DNA of 64,000 nucleotides from Coleophoma eucalyptorum (Eukaryota; Ascomycota; Leotiomycetes; Helotiales; Dermateaceae), in contig JALRME010000028.1 in NCBI GenBank assembly GCA_026120035.1, forward strand, positions 129,255-193,254, given 5' to 3'. Below, piece after piece: positions 24,101 to 36,818 of the stretch (positions are counted from its first letter, which is position 1; each line of letters opens with the position of its first letter). The position numbers and the translations under genes were made by a program. Below the pieces are notes generated by a model. That model did not search any database and was not told where the DNA came from. It saw only the letters and a program-made list of their open reading frames with translations.

Positions 24101-27100
24101 CTGAAAAGTCCCTTGACGATTCAGTTCAACCAACTGTGCAAGCCACGGAGGATTTGTCCATTCAAGATGTGAAGCCTTCGACAGAAGGTCAAGATAGTGA
24201 AATGACTGATGCGCCGAAACCTCCAATTTCAGACCTGAAAGTCCCAGCCGTCGAGAATACTGATGGCGTTATTCACTTCTTGCTCTGCGAGTTAATCAAT
24301 TATAAAGACGTCGAAGACAAAGATGCTTCACAATTAACATCAACCACAGGCGAGAAGGTCTCAAGCACACCTTCGACAGTCGACAGTTCTTCAGCTAGTA
24401 CTCCTTCGTCCGGTGCAGAGATATCCGCAACGAAGGATGACAAGACTCCAAAGCCCACCAATAAGCAAGAGTTCAAGCCAGAAGAGCACCCGATTTTCAT
24501 CTATCGTTGCTTTATTCTTCAATGCCTCACCGAGCTTCTATCTTCGTACAATCGAACTAAGATAGAATTCATCAATTTTAAACGGAGCGCTCCTCAGCTG
24601 GCAATGACACCATCTAAACCACGATCAAATGTCATTAACTATCTCTTGTATGACCTCATACCAATTGGGACGCTAGATCACGCTGAAACCATAACCATGC
24701 GTAAGAGATCTGCGACTTCGTCTTGGGCGGATGCTGTACTTACAGCTCTCCTCCAGAAGACGGGTGAAAAGCCTGTCGATAAGGAACGAGAGCCATCCGA
24801 TGGCGAGGATGAGCCCGATCTCCAATTCGTAAGAAGATTCGTACTCGAAAACATCCTCAAGGCGTACCGAGAGGCCAGTTCATCTACTGAATCTTTAGAT
24901 GTCAAGTATTCAAGAATGCTGGCCTTGGCGGATCTTATGAGCCACATTATGTCAGGCAAAGAGAGAGCTGATAGACACGAGATCTTGGCCATGCGTAACC
25001 ATGCACAGCTGCAACGTATTATGTTTGAGAAAGGATACATTGGCGCTTTAACAGGTTCTATCGCAGACATTGATTTGAATTTCCCATCAGCTAAGCGAGC
25101 TGTGAAATACATTTTGCGACCTCTCAAGACTCTGACCGACACCGCTCGGGTTCTCAGCGAACAAGGTCTCGTATCTGCTCCGCCAGGAGATGGTGACGCG
25201 GACGCAGACGCAGACGAAATCGAATCTGCGACTTCTGTATCAGATCTTGAGGATGAGCGCGAGGAAACCCCGGATCTCTTCCGAAACTCAACACTAGGGA
25301 TGTTTGAAGCTGGAAGGGACGAGGATAGCTCATCATCTGATGATGGTAATTAATCTCGCTACTGAAAAATTTACATGCTAATGGTATATAGACGATGAAG
25401 AAATGTACGAGGGTGAGTACGATGAAGAAGGCATGGACTATGACGAAGATATGGAAGAAGATGACGAAGATAATATCAGTGAAGAAGACGAGGACATCGA
25501 TGGCATGGGACCAATCGAAGGTCTTGATGGCGACCATGGCATGGATGTCGAAGTCATTATGGACGATGAAGATGGTGAAGACAGTGATGGCTCTTCAGGA
25601 GACTCCGATGACGATGAAGATGACGAAGAAGACTCGGATGACATGGATGATGATGACGCCCGAGTCGAAATCATCGACGAACTTGGCAATGTTCATGATG
25701 CTGGTGATGAGGACGACGAGGCCGAAGAGTGGGAGAGCGATGATGAGGATGAGGAAGACTATGAAGGACAGGCTGCTGATGAAGAAGAGGCTCGATCCCA
25801 TGCTATGGGTGATATGCAAAACAGCCCCCTTGGTCATCTCGTTCGTGCTCTTGGAAGCGACGATCATGAAGGTGCTGTGGAAATTCTTCAACGCATGGAT
25901 GAAGATGCTTTAGATGATGAAGCAGAACACATCGGAGAATACTTGGAAGAAGTTGATGAAGGTATACTTACTCTAAACATTGTTCTTGCTCGACTGGCTT
26001 ACTATACACAGATGAAGAGGATGAGGAAGACGATATGGACGAGGAGATGCTTTTTGAAGGCTATCCAGGTATTTCTGTCGATTTCAGTTTAATGCTTATT
26101 ACTTACATAATCTTAGATGGCCCACCACCAGAAGCATTCGATTGGGAGGGCGAACCCGACGCACCCATGGTTATCAGTCATCGTCGACCTCGCGGCTTGA
26201 ACCCATTTCCAATGTTTGCCGGTGGTCCACGTGACCCGCTAGGCGGTATGTTAAACCCATCACCACAAAACGCTCACGCTCTTCTCGAAGAACTTAGAGA
26301 TAGCGAGAGAAGACTTGAGAATGCGCTTGCAATTTTGAGAGGTGCTGGCATGGCTAATCCAAACAATCCAGTACCAGACTACCGCCCTTCGTATCGTTCT
26401 CATAGACCAGGCCCACCACCGCGAAATCCAGAAGATGGCGTCAACCCTCTTCTCCAGCGAAGTAACTCCGGTGCACCAACTAATCAGGGTGCTCCACGCG
26501 TCCTTCCTGGAGGTTGGATAACTGCTCCTACTAATCTCCTCGATATAGGCCTTGGAGGAGGACGACATCCATTTGGTGAGAGTCCTGCATCTCTCCTCGG
26601 CGATCTTATTAGAACTTTACCTTTCCCAGGTACCATCACTCGCGGTGGACAAGCTCTACAGTTTCATATCACGGGTCACGGAGAAGTGCCACGAGACTTA
26701 CAAGCAATGTTTGGCATGACACGCGGATCTCGATACGAACATCGCCGAGAAGCTGTTGATCCCGCATCGGCGACTACATTCATTCCCCAGTCTACTGCTG
26801 CACGATGGATCGATGAAGCCAAAATCCTTTTTGGAGTTAATCATCATGAGCGAGCCATGGATATTATCAACGCCATCCAAGCTGTTCTAGTCCCCCCAGC
26901 TATTGAAGCTGATAAGGCATTGAAGGCAGCTGAGGCAGAGCGAGCTCGCAAACTGGAAGAGGAGGCTAAAAAGCGTGCAGAAGAGGAACGGTTAGCAAAG
27001 GAAGCAAAAGAAGCTGAAGAAAAGCTAGCTAGGGAGAAGAAAGAGGCCGAGGAACGAGAAGCGGCTGAAAAGGCTGCTGCTGAAGCTCTCGCAGCACGTG

Positions 27101-30100
27101 GGCCTGACGCAGAGAACGAGTCCAGTGAGCCAGTCGTCACTGAAACAGAGACTGATGCTATGGATACTGCGAGCGATGCTGGACCTTCTGGCGACGGAGA
27201 TGCAGAATCCAACGAGGACCGACCACGAGTAACAACCATGATTCGCGGAAATCCTTTCGACATTACAGATCTTGGGATTGACGCGGAATTCCTAGCTGAG
27301 TTACCAGAAGAGATACGAGAAGAAGTCATTATGTCTGCCGTTGCAGAACGACGATCTCAAGCCGCTGCGACTGGCGCACAACCCTCGGAGATTGATCAAG
27401 AATTCCTGGATGCATTACCAGATGACATTAGAGATGAAATTATTCAACAGGAACGACAGGACCGTCGTAGGCGGGAACGCGAAGAGCAGCGTCGTCAGGC
27501 CGCTGCTAATGGTGGAGGAAATCCCGCCCTTGACATGGATCCAGCCAGCATATTGGCCACCTTACCACCAGCTCTACGACAACAAGTCCTCATGGAACAA
27601 GACGAAGAAATGATTGCACAGTTGCCACCTGACCTCGCAGCACAAGCTCGTGCTTTCCAGAGGGAAGAACGTGTTCACCATCAAGGCCGAGTCGCCAACT
27701 TGGCTCCACGTGCTGGAGGTGCACGACTTCCGGAAAGTGGTGTTCAGCGACCGGTACGTCGGCCTGTTGTGCAAATGCTCGATAAAGCGGGAGTTGCGAC
27801 TCTGTTGCGTCTTATGTTTATTTTTCAACATTCAACACTTCGGAATACCCTCACTGCCACTTTGCAATCTGTTTCAATGAATAAGCAAAACCGTGCAGAG
27901 GTAATCACTACCCTGCTTCATATCCTACAAGATGGAAGTGCAGATATGTCTGCAGTAGAACGGAGCTTTGCACAACTTTCGGTAAAAGCTAGACAAGTTC
28001 CAAAGGAGAAGGAACTCAAGACACCGGGTTCTTTAAAGAGGACTCTGACTGGCGGCACTCCAGTTTCAGCAGCTACTAGCTCTGCTGTTACACATATCGT
28101 CTCCGAAGCTTCGCCTCTTATGCTCGTCCAACAATGTCTTCTTCTTCTAACAAGCCTCGCTCACCATAATCAGCATGTTGGATCTTTCTTTCTCACGGAA
28201 CACGATACCGGGGGCAGCCTTAAGAAAAATCTGAGCAAGAAAGGCAAAGGGAAGGACACCAAACCTAGCAAGTATGCGCTAAACTCCCTTTTGAGCTTGC
28301 TCGACCGAAACCTTATCATGGAGAGCTCAAATGTGATGGAATCTCTGTCAACACTCCTGAATATGATTACGCAGCCGTTGCAGACAATGGAACGCAAGCA
28401 AAAGGAAGCTGTCGAAGAGGCCACCAAGAAAGCTGAAGCAGCTGCCGCATCCGCCCATTCCGATGCAACAGTACCCAACACCGAAGGGCAGGCGTCCGAG
28501 CAACAGCCAGAGACAGGAAATGCAGAGACTGCTGCCGCTTCCGAGCAAACGATTGCACCAGTTACTGAGGGCGACGGCGCCGAAATTGGTGACTCTAAAC
28601 CACCCGCTACAAAAGATTCCGAAAAGAAACTTCGCCCATTCACGCCTCCGGTGGTTCCTGAGGCTAATCTTAAGCTCGTCATCAACATTTTTGTTGCTCG
28701 CGAATGCAGTTCTAAAACTTTCCGCGAGACGATTTCCACAATCAAGAATCTCTCAACAATACCGGGCGCCAAGACTGTCTTCGGGAACGAGCTTGTATCG
28801 AAAGCCCAGGAATTGGGCCAAATCATCCTTGTCGACCTTCAAAATTTACTGCCTCAGATTCAGAAGGCTTCTACTGGAACAGAGATCCAAGGTGTTGCCT
28901 TAGCCAAGTTTTCTCCGGGTGGGTCAGACCAGAACAAGCTTCTCCGAGTACTTACAGCTCTTGACCATCTCTTCGACCCAAAACTCAACAAGGATGAGTC
29001 AGACTTCCTCTCTTCTTTGTACGAGATGCCATTATTCACACCAATGTGGGAGATGCTCAGCGCTTGCCTCAGTGCCATCCGACAGAGAGAGCACATGCTC
29101 AATGTTGCTACTATTCTTCTACCACTGATCGAGGCCCTGATGGTTGTCTGCAAAAACACTACGTTAAAGGATGCCCCAATCTCCCGTTCACAGCTGGGTA
29201 AAGACATGTTGCTTACAAGTCCACCTCCTGAGTCCCGGATGGAGAGCCTTTTCTTTACCTTCACTGAGGAGCATCGCAAGATTCTCAATGATCTTGTCCG
29301 ACATACCCCAAAGCTCATGTCAGGAACGTTCTCGTTATTGGTCAAGAATCCAAAGGTATTGGAATTTGATAACAAACGCAATTACTTCAGCCGAAGCATT
29401 CATAATCGCAACCCTCAGACGAGACAGACCTTCCCGCCTCTGCAGCTCTCTGTGCGCCGTGACCAAGTCTTCCACGACTCCTTCAAATCTTTATACTTTC
29501 AGACAGGAGATCAAATGAAGTATGGAAAGCTTAGCATTCGGTTCCATGGCGAGGAGGGTGTTGACGCTGGTGGAGTCACTCGAGAGTGGTTCCAAGTTCT
29601 CTCGAGGCAGATGTTCGATCCGGGCTACGCACTCTTCATCCCTGTCTCGTCCGACAGGACGACATTCCACCCCAATCAACTGAGTAGCATTAATGAGGAG
29701 CATCTGATGTTCTTCAAATTCATTGGCCGTATCATCGGCAAGGCTCTCTATGAGGGACGTGTCTTGGATTGTCATTTCAGTCGAGCTGTATACAAACGCA
29801 TCCTGGGCAAAGCAGTTTCCCTCAAGGATATGGAGTCTCTTGATCCAGACTATTACAAATCTCTTGTTTGGATGCTTGAGAACGATATCACCGATATCAT
29901 TACGGAGACCTTCTCTGTCGATAATGACAAATTCGGTGTAGTTGAAACCATCGACTTCATTGAAAATGGTCGTAACATCCCTGTCACAGAAGAAAACAAG
30001 CAGGAATATGTACGCTTGATGGTTGAGTTCAAGCTTACAGGTTCTGTAAAGGAGCAGCTTGACGAATTCTTGAAAGGTAGGTTTAAAATATTATGAGTAA

Positions 30101-30612
30101 GAAGTCATAACTAATATTGTCTAGGCTTCCATGAAATCATCCCGGCCGAGCTTGTTGCAATATTTAATGAGCAAGAATTGGAACTTCTTATTTCTGGACT
30201 CCCCGAGATTGACGTTGATGATTGGAAGAGTAATACTGAGTACCACAACTACACAGGTGCATCTCCTCAGATTCAATGGTTCTGGCGTGCTATCCGTTCA
30301 TTTGACAAGGAGGAACGCGCCAAACTACTTCAGTTCGTCACTGGAACAAGTAAAGTTCCCCTGAACGGATTCAAGGAGCTTGAGGGCATGAATGGTTTTA
30401 GCCGCTTCAACATCCACCGTGATTACGGTAACAAAGATCGTCTACCAAGCTCGCATACGTGCTTTAACCGTGAGTCATCCTCATATCTTCTTATACAATC
30501 AGTACTAATTTGACTAGAACTTGATCTACCCGAATATGAAAGCTACGAGACTCTTCGTTCACAAGTTCTTACAGCGATTACAGCCGGAAGCGAGTACTTT
30601 GGTTTTGCCTAG
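18115..30612 (+). CDS. TOM1: Giant HECT-type E3 ubiquitin ligase, Tom1/HUWE1 family
   Basis: Seven exons: 18115-18162, 18214-25345, 25392-25961, 26012-26068, 26117-30076, 30125-30469 and 30518-30612, giving about 4068 aa, in the 3300-4400 aa range of the family. The start is ATG in [16 protein letters not shown]. The N-terminal half is helical armadillo-like sequence (DUF908/DUF913 region of HUWE1). A UBA-like segment lies near residue 1510 ([19 protein letters not shown]). An extremely acidic Asp/Glu tract follows, encoded mainly by exon 3. UBM-like ubiquitin-binding repeats lie near 2985-3130 ([42 protein letters not shown]). The HECT domain spans about 3730-4068, beginning near [15 protein letters not shown]. 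The catalytic cysteine is Cys4035 in SSHTCFN, split from [10 protein letters not shown] by the last intron. Known roles: ubiquitination of excess histones and unassembled ribosomal proteins, and mRNA export, mostly nuclear. Confidence 0.95.
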
Positions 30613-31360
30613 AAATTGCACTTGTGTCCCTTTCTTCGATCTACGAGTTGTTTTGCATGGATGGGGCTTGATTAGCATTTGACGGCGCGGCTTTATTTCT
30701 CTATTCTCTTTTCAGAAAATGTAATTTCGACAACATGGTGATATTAGGACGGCGTGCTTTACTTTCAGTTTCCGTCAGCTTAGGTGACAATTCGGGGCAA
30801 CCATGCACAAAAATGCGATGGCCTAGGACTTCAAGAAGTAAGGCTTGCAGCGAAGTGCAGGTCGTTTGTAGTTTTACTTCCAATGGCTCCTATTTCATTG
30901 GGCATAAGGTAAAGCCCATCGGAGTTTGCAAACTAAAAGAGACCAATCATGATGACAGGGGTGAGGGTTGCTTTTGTGTGTACATTAGATAGCTAGCCTT
31001 ATGCAAAGCTACTCCACACTTTCCGTACCAGCTGTTGTGAATTGTGAAAAATTGAAAGAAGTCCTTGGCATTGTACACTCGTTTGTAATCATGTGATACT
31101 ACAAACGGAGCAGGGTCTTGATATCCTCAATGTGGAATCTGCGTGAAAAGCAGTTAAGTTCTCTTAATATATGATCAGTGTTCGGTAAATTTCGCAACTA
31201 CCGTTCTCGAGTTCTGTCTGACACGTACTAGTACTTAGGCGAGCAACAGTAATTCAATTTAAAGCGTCTTACAATGAGGTATGTTTGATTTATCCCATCC
31301 TTGGCCCCGTCCGCTCCTCTCTCTTACAAAATTTTCACGCCTCTCTCAAGCACCCCAATC
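30613..31360. other. Intergenic, Tom1 3' end to alcohol dehydrogenase promoter
   Basis: No coding ORF is supported. An ATG at 31274 followed at once by GTATGT could be an alternative first exon of the dehydrogenase, but nothing else supports it. Confidence 0.45.
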
Positions 31361-32752
31361 ATGCCCTCTGCAATGACAAAAGCTAAATTGACGTTCCTCT
31401 CAGGGACTTCGCACACCGGCGCGATTCAGGTCCGGACATCGGAACGTGACATTGGTGATTTGGAGGTTTTGGTCAGCGTCACGCACTGTGGTCTCTGTGG
31501 CACAGATGCTCATGATCGTGTGGATGGGTGTGGATTAGGTCATGAGGGAGTCGGTGTCGTTGTTGAGGTTGGTGGAAGTGTGAGTAGTGTGAGTGTAGGG
31601 GATAGAGTTGGTTGGGGGTACGTTTGCTCTTCACCCTTTTTGTTTTTGATTTACTCTGATTATTATTTTGAATGGAGCGTCTGATTTTACTTCTCACCGG
31701 CTTCAATCAAAGTTGCCCTCTTCCCGAAAACTGGCTAATTATATCGCTGTAGTTGGCAACATACAGTATTACCTAATTCCCTGAGTGAATCCAAGCCCCG
31801 AATCTGACCAGATACTATAGGCCTGCCTCAAATGCCGCGAATGTATTTCTGGCTACAGGCAATACTGCCCCGAGTCATCGGGCCAGAAGTACGGCGAAAC
31901 GGATCAAGGTGCCTTTGGAGACCTCGTGGTTAAGCATCAGGATTTCCTCAATCTCGTCCCAGAAGGCATTGAGAGTAAATATGCTGCACCACTACAGTGC
32001 GCTGGGGTATGTGTCATTATCTAACTATTTGCTTAGAGAAGAATGGCTAGTAATCATTGAATAGATCACCGTGTTTGAAGCACTGCATACTGCCGGTACA
32101 AAATCCACGGACCGAGTAGGTATCGTGGGACTTGGAGGACTGGGCCATATCGCGGTCCAATACGCAAAGGCTATGGGCTGTGAAGTTGTTGTCTTCTCCA
32201 GAAACGGATTAAAGGCTGATGACGCCTTGGCTCTTGGTGCTAAGGACTTTGTAGTCGTTCCTCCTCAAGGACCAATTGAGGGCACTGAGGGTGTAGATGT
32301 GCTACTTTGTTGTGGGGAGCTGCCCAACTTTGAGCAGTGAGTTGGTCATCCTAGAGAGGGTTGAAACTCCACTAATGAGATATAGGTACATGTCGGCACT
32401 TGCGAGAAGAGCGACAATTGTTCCGCTTGTTATTCAGGCAGAGAAGCCACTACTGCTACCGTAAGATTATTCCACATAATATCTGTTGCTTGTACTCGGA
32501 CGGGATTGACTTCCTTACAGATACATGCCTTTCATGCTTCCAGGCCACCGCATCATAGCGAGTACTGAAGCATCGAAGAGGAACCATATCGATGCACTTA
32601 ACTTCGCTGCAAAGCATGGAATAAAGCCTTGGATCGAGGAATTTCCTATGAGTAAGCAAGGCTTGTGTGATGCGCTTAGTAAATTGGAAAAGGGAGAGAT
32701 TAGGTATAGAGCTGTGCTTAGTACTGAGCTGGGATCCATTTCTGGTTCTTAA
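31361..32752 (+). CDS. Zinc-dependent medium-chain alcohol dehydrogenase
   Basis: Six exons: 31361-31617, 31753-31765 (13 nt), 31821-32006, 32065-32336, 32386-32460 and 32521-32752, giving 344 aa. The catalytic zinc ligands are visible as CGLCGTD and GHEGVG. The structural zinc lobe is C-x2-C-x2-C-x7-C in [16 protein letters not shown]. The nucleotide fold is [21 protein letters not shown]. The 13-nt micro-exon supplies WQHT, restoring GWGWQHTACLKC across the zinc lobe; skipping it would shift phase. The spacing [21 protein letters not shown], short between the two motifs, is typical of a fungal NAD(P)-dependent ADH subgroup. GLGGLG with a downstream Ser/Arg (FSRNG) hints at NADP preference, which is inference. 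Reaction: alcohol/aldehyde interconversion; substrate unknown. Likely cytosolic. A further ATG at 31376 is possible. Confidence 0.88.
31753..31765 (+). other. 13-nt micro-exon of the alcohol dehydrogenase
   Basis: The bases TTGGCAACATACA are flanked by TAG before and GTATTA after. Phase is correct on both sides and the codons complete a conserved GWGWQH motif. Without it the first intron would run 203 nt and the two flanking exons would not join in frame. Confidence 0.75.
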
Positions 32753-33369
32753 GCGGGCGACATCTGAGTCACCAAAGCGGCAAGTCAACCCAAATACTGC
32801 AGGTTTCTACATCGGTCATGGCCGTCATTGTCTAGAGAAGGATACAAATTCGTGCCTATATGTTCTATGCTTCTCCCAAAGACTGAGATGACGGCGATAG
32901 ACATCCATTTTCTGTGAAAACCATTGATTCTAAGCATGGATAAAGGACAATAAAGTCGCACACACGTTGACTCAGGGAGCCCAGCAGAGACAAATCTACT
33001 AAAAAATGTGACGGTCTTGATAGAGGATGGAGAGTTGAATGTTGTTGGTGTAACTGTAGCCCAGTGTATTTGGCTCGTACTCGTTTTCACACGTGTATGC
33101 ACACCCCACATGCTGTCTCGGCGGGGTGGAATTTTCCTCCGGCGCTAAATAATTTGTCTGAACTGCTGCATGACCGCAGCAAGAGTGAGCCTCTATTCAG
33201 TATTAACGCTCTACGCAAGAGAGACACCAATTATTACCGCTCAAAATTTCCATGGACAGATCTTAAAAGCGATTAAATTCCTCCTTCCCCTAACAATACC
33301 GTGCTTTGGACTCCCCGAGCCATCACACCTACAACCCCCACAATCGGAAAAAGCTCACAGAACTAAGCC
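32753..33369. other. Intergenic, PRPP synthetase promoter
   Basis: No gene is seen. ORFs here are short and overlap the dehydrogenase 3' region. An ACACGTGT palindrome lies near 33091. Confidence 0.5.
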
Positions 33370-34497
33370 ATGGCTACCAATTCGATCAAGCTGTTGACGG
33401 GCAACAGCCACCCACAGCTTGCAAAGCTGGTGGCAGATAGGTCGGTGGTTTACTCCGTGGAGTAGGAACTGCGACTGACACACGATGCTTTGCAGATTGG
33501 GTATTGAGCTTGCAAAGACCATGAGCCTAAACTATTCAAACCAAGAAACTAGTGTAACGGTTGGAGAGTCTGTACGAGATGAAGATGGTATGCGATTCAA
33601 CTTACACACGAGTCTCAGAAATATATACTGATATGGCACAGTATTCATCCTTCAGTCCACAGCTCCAGGCGACATCAATGATGGACTCATGGAGCTCCTT
33701 ATCATGATCAATGCTTGCAAAACTGCTTCAGCGCGCCGAATTACAGCCGTCCTTCCCAATTTCCCATACGCACGACAAGACAAGAAGGACAAATCTCGTG
33801 CCCCAATCTCAGCGAAACTCATCGCAAACATGCTCCAAACAGCAGGATGCAACCACGTTATTACCATGGATCTACATGCCAGTCAGATTCAGGGTTTCTT
33901 CAATGTTCCAGTGGACAACTTGTATGCTGAGCCAAGTACGCTGAGGTGGATTAGAGAGAATTTGGATGTGAGAGATTGCGTTATCGTCAGTCCGGACGCC
34001 GGTGGTGCTAAAAGGTACAGTGCTCTTACTTGGTTCAGGCATAATTTGGTGCTGATATTTTCCGCAGAGCAACCTCGATAGCAGATCGCCTCGATCTTGG
34101 CTTTGCCCTTATTCACAAGGAGCGTGCTCGACCTAATGAGGTTTCTCGCATGGTCCTGGTTGGAGATGTGCAGGACAAGATCGCTATTCTAGTTGATGAT
34201 ATGGCAGACACCTGCGGTACCTTGGTCAAGGCTGCTGAAACACTCAAGAACCACAAGGCACGCGAGGTCGTTGCCCTCGTCACCCACGGTATTCTCAGTG
34301 GAAATGCCATCGAGACCCTCAATAAGAGCCAGCTGAGCAGCGTCGTGGTTACGAACACCGTACCAATTGGCGACAAGGCCGAAAGGTGTGACAGACTCAA
34401 GACCATTGATGTGAGCCCAACTTTGGCGGAAGCCATTCGCCGTACCCACAACGGAGAGTCTGTCAGTTACTTGTTCAACTTCGCTCCAGCAGAGTAA
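33370..34497 (+). CDS. PRS: Ribose-phosphate pyrophosphokinase (PRPP synthetase)
   Basis: Four exons: 33370-33440, 33496-33587, 33642-34014 and 34068-34497, giving 321 aa, the normal length of a compact PRPP synthetase. It makes PRPP from ribose-5-phosphate and ATP for purine, pyrimidine, histidine, tryptophan and NAD synthesis in the cytosol. Visible motifs: [18 protein letters not shown] at the N-terminus, [15 protein letters not shown] (ATP-binding loop), the cation site [11 protein letters not shown], the flexible-loop start [10 protein letters not shown], and the PRPP-binding loop [14 protein letters not shown]. The first intron has an atypical donor (GTCGGT), but only that junction keeps the LVADRLGIEL reading. 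Fungi carry several PRS paralogues; the lack of the long insertions of yeast Prs1/Prs5 places this in the Prs2/3/4-type group, without choosing a number. Confidence 0.93.
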
Positions 34498-35042
34498 GAA
34501 AGGAGGAAAATTTTTCCCGGTGCTAGGAATGTGTGTATGTATTTGGACGAACAAGGCGTTTATGGTTGAGGGATGAAAAGAATATACCGATCCCATGGTT
34601 TTGGAGTACCAAAGTTTTCTAGATGCGTAGAGTACGGGTGCTTGGAAGGGGTAACAGCAGTTGCATAAACTAAATCAAATCATCATATCACACATAAACA
34701 GTCCGTAGGCAAAAATCAGCTCCCAGGCTTTTTAAGATCAGTAAAGTATAGGTGAAAAGGAGCATTCTTTGATGCTTTTATCTTTTTGTATCACTTCCAA
34801 TCTCACAGGAAACGCCTAGCATAGCCTGACCTAGCTACATCCATGCAGTCATGAAATAAAAACCACTGATATAAAAGTGTTTCCTTGCCCACTGAAAATT
34901 TTCTTTTGATTTGATCTGTGACCGATGCCATACCATGTTGCTTTTATGATACACAATGTCGTTCGTCACTTCATCAGCTCAGCAGAAAGCAAAATCCAAA
35001 CCCCCTTCACGCCCGGAAAACCGCGACACCTGCTGGAGGAAT
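34498..35042. other. Intergenic, convergent 3' ends
   Basis: The gap between the convergent PRS and RPS6 genes contains only presumed 3' untranslated sequence. Confidence 0.55.
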
Positions 35043-36107
35043 CTACTTGCGCATGGAGCTGGCTCTTCGCTTGCGAAGATCGGCCTTCTGTGCCTTGGCC
35101 TCGGTGACACGCTTGGCGAGGATGGATGCGTACTCGTTCTATGATAGGTATTAGTATCTAAGTAAGTTTCTTCAGGGTCAGTAGAACTCACGGCAGCATC
35201 CTTGGTCTTCTCGGCGTTGCGGCGCTTGAGTGCGATGCGGTGGCGCTTGTGTTGGAGACGTTGAGGAGTAACCAAACGTTGGATCTTTGGTGCCTTGGTG
35301 TATGGCTTCTTGCCCTCACCCTTTGGCTGGACTTCACGACGGATAACGAACTTGCGGACCTATTACACGATCCGTTAGCAGCCGGACGACCTTATTTTCA
35401 ACTCACACTCTGCACCGCCTGTAAGGGACGGAATACAGGCGATGAGAGGATATACAGAAAACGTACATCATCATCCTTGGTGAGGCCAAAGAACTTGCGG
35501 ATCTTTGTGGCGCGCTTGGGACCAAGACGCTTTGGGTGGACGACGTCAGTGACGCCTGGGATGTCGCTCTCACCCTGCTTGACGATGCTGAGAGCAAGGA
35601 CGGAAAGATCCATGGCGACGATGCATCCACGGACGGATTTACGCTTGCGCTCACCAGTTCGGCGAGGTCGGTAGCAGGAGTGTCCGTCGGAGAGGAGAAG
35701 GCGGACACGGGTGGGGTGCATGACACCCTGCTTCATTGGGAAACCTTGCTTGTCGTTGCCTCCGGTGATCTTGAAGATGTAGCCCTTGAACTCGTCTCCA
35801 ACGCTGTCACCTGGGACCTCGGCGCCCATTCTGTTCTGCTGTTAGGAATTTGTTCTGTTCTTCGTCCCAGTCTGCTGTATCGCACCTCTTGTCCATGAAA
35901 ACACGGAGCTTTCGCTCATCCTCGATATCGATGAGCTTCTGGCTGCCATTGGCAGGCTATTGGAAAAAAAAAGTCAGTTCGGTATATTCTTCGCGAAGGG
36001 ATTTCGAATCGAAATAACGTACGAAGGAGATGTTCTGCGCAAGTAGATGTTAGCCATTATTTCAATCAAGTCGCTTTATGTATTTGAAGATAACTTACCA
36101 ACTTCAT
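35043..36107 (-). CDS. RPS6: 40S ribosomal protein eS6
   Basis: Six exons on the minus strand: 36107-36099 (9 nt), 36034-36023 (12 nt), 35956-35886, 35830-35467, 35359-35192 and 35138-35043, giving 239 aa, the usual eS6 length. The two tiny exons encode MKL and NISF and join to [20 protein letters not shown], the invariant eS6 N-terminus. Other hallmarks: [66 protein letters not shown] and [25 protein letters not shown]. The C-terminus RRRASSSMRK carries the RRxSS sites phosphorylated downstream of TOR/AGC kinases in yeast and animals. Five introns in a 720-nt coding sequence, clustered at the 5' end, are typical of highly expressed fungal ribosomal genes. Divergent from the Zn2Cys6 regulator. 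Confidence 0.96.
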
Positions 36108-36818
36108 CTTGACGGCGGTTTGTCAAGGAAGGAATCTTTCGTTCGTTGGTCGTGTGGAAGTCGCTGATTATCCAGGCCTCGAAGTCCGAAAAGTTTGAGT
36201 GGGAGAAATTTCGCACTAGCGTTAAGCGAAGATATTGTCACACCTCAGGCATCAATGTCATGGGGCAGCGCTAAGCACATGCTAACCAAGTAAGGTTGCT
36301 CTGGCATATTAACTGTGTGACCCATGCACATTTTCAAGTTGGCGCCTTCTGGTGGGGAACAAAAATTATCGCGACTACCTTTTAAATCCTCGATCGAGGA
36401 TACGCCGATTGATTATGCTGAAACAAACAGCAATTGGAGTAAATTCCTTCAGCAGTAAATCAGAAAACGGAAGCCTCCTAAGACTAAACATGACTGAGCG
36501 CATCCTCTCGAACAGCTCTAGACAGGAGCATAACTTACTGAGTTAATAGCTACATAAAAAAATCTGCAGATTACCTACCTATAACTGGTAATGTGCTGGT
36601 CTGCCGTACGAGTCGTGAGGTTACAGCTGAAGGCGGCGTATTGATGCCTCAATTCTTAGGCCTCACGTTTGGGGACAACAAGAGCGAGACTCCGCGCTCC
36701 CTCCACTCTTCCTGGCTATCTCATTTTGTGCTTTTTGCTCATACGAGTTGACCAACCCTTACATGCGCGTTTGCGATCATCACGAGGTGGTCTCGAGCTA
36801 CTACCAACCTCATTAACC
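36108..36818. other. Divergent promoter region
   Basis: This gap separates RPS6 (minus) from the Zn2Cys6 regulator (plus). The regulator's open frame extends upstream into it but its first plausible ATG is at 36819. No other gene or RNA is supported. Confidence 0.5.

Noticed and set aside
33370..34497. Functional link between PRPP synthetase and the phosphoribosyltransferase as a pathway cluster
   Set aside because: They are about 22 kb apart with the unrelated Tom1 and GAP genes between, and such genes are not normally clustered in fungi.
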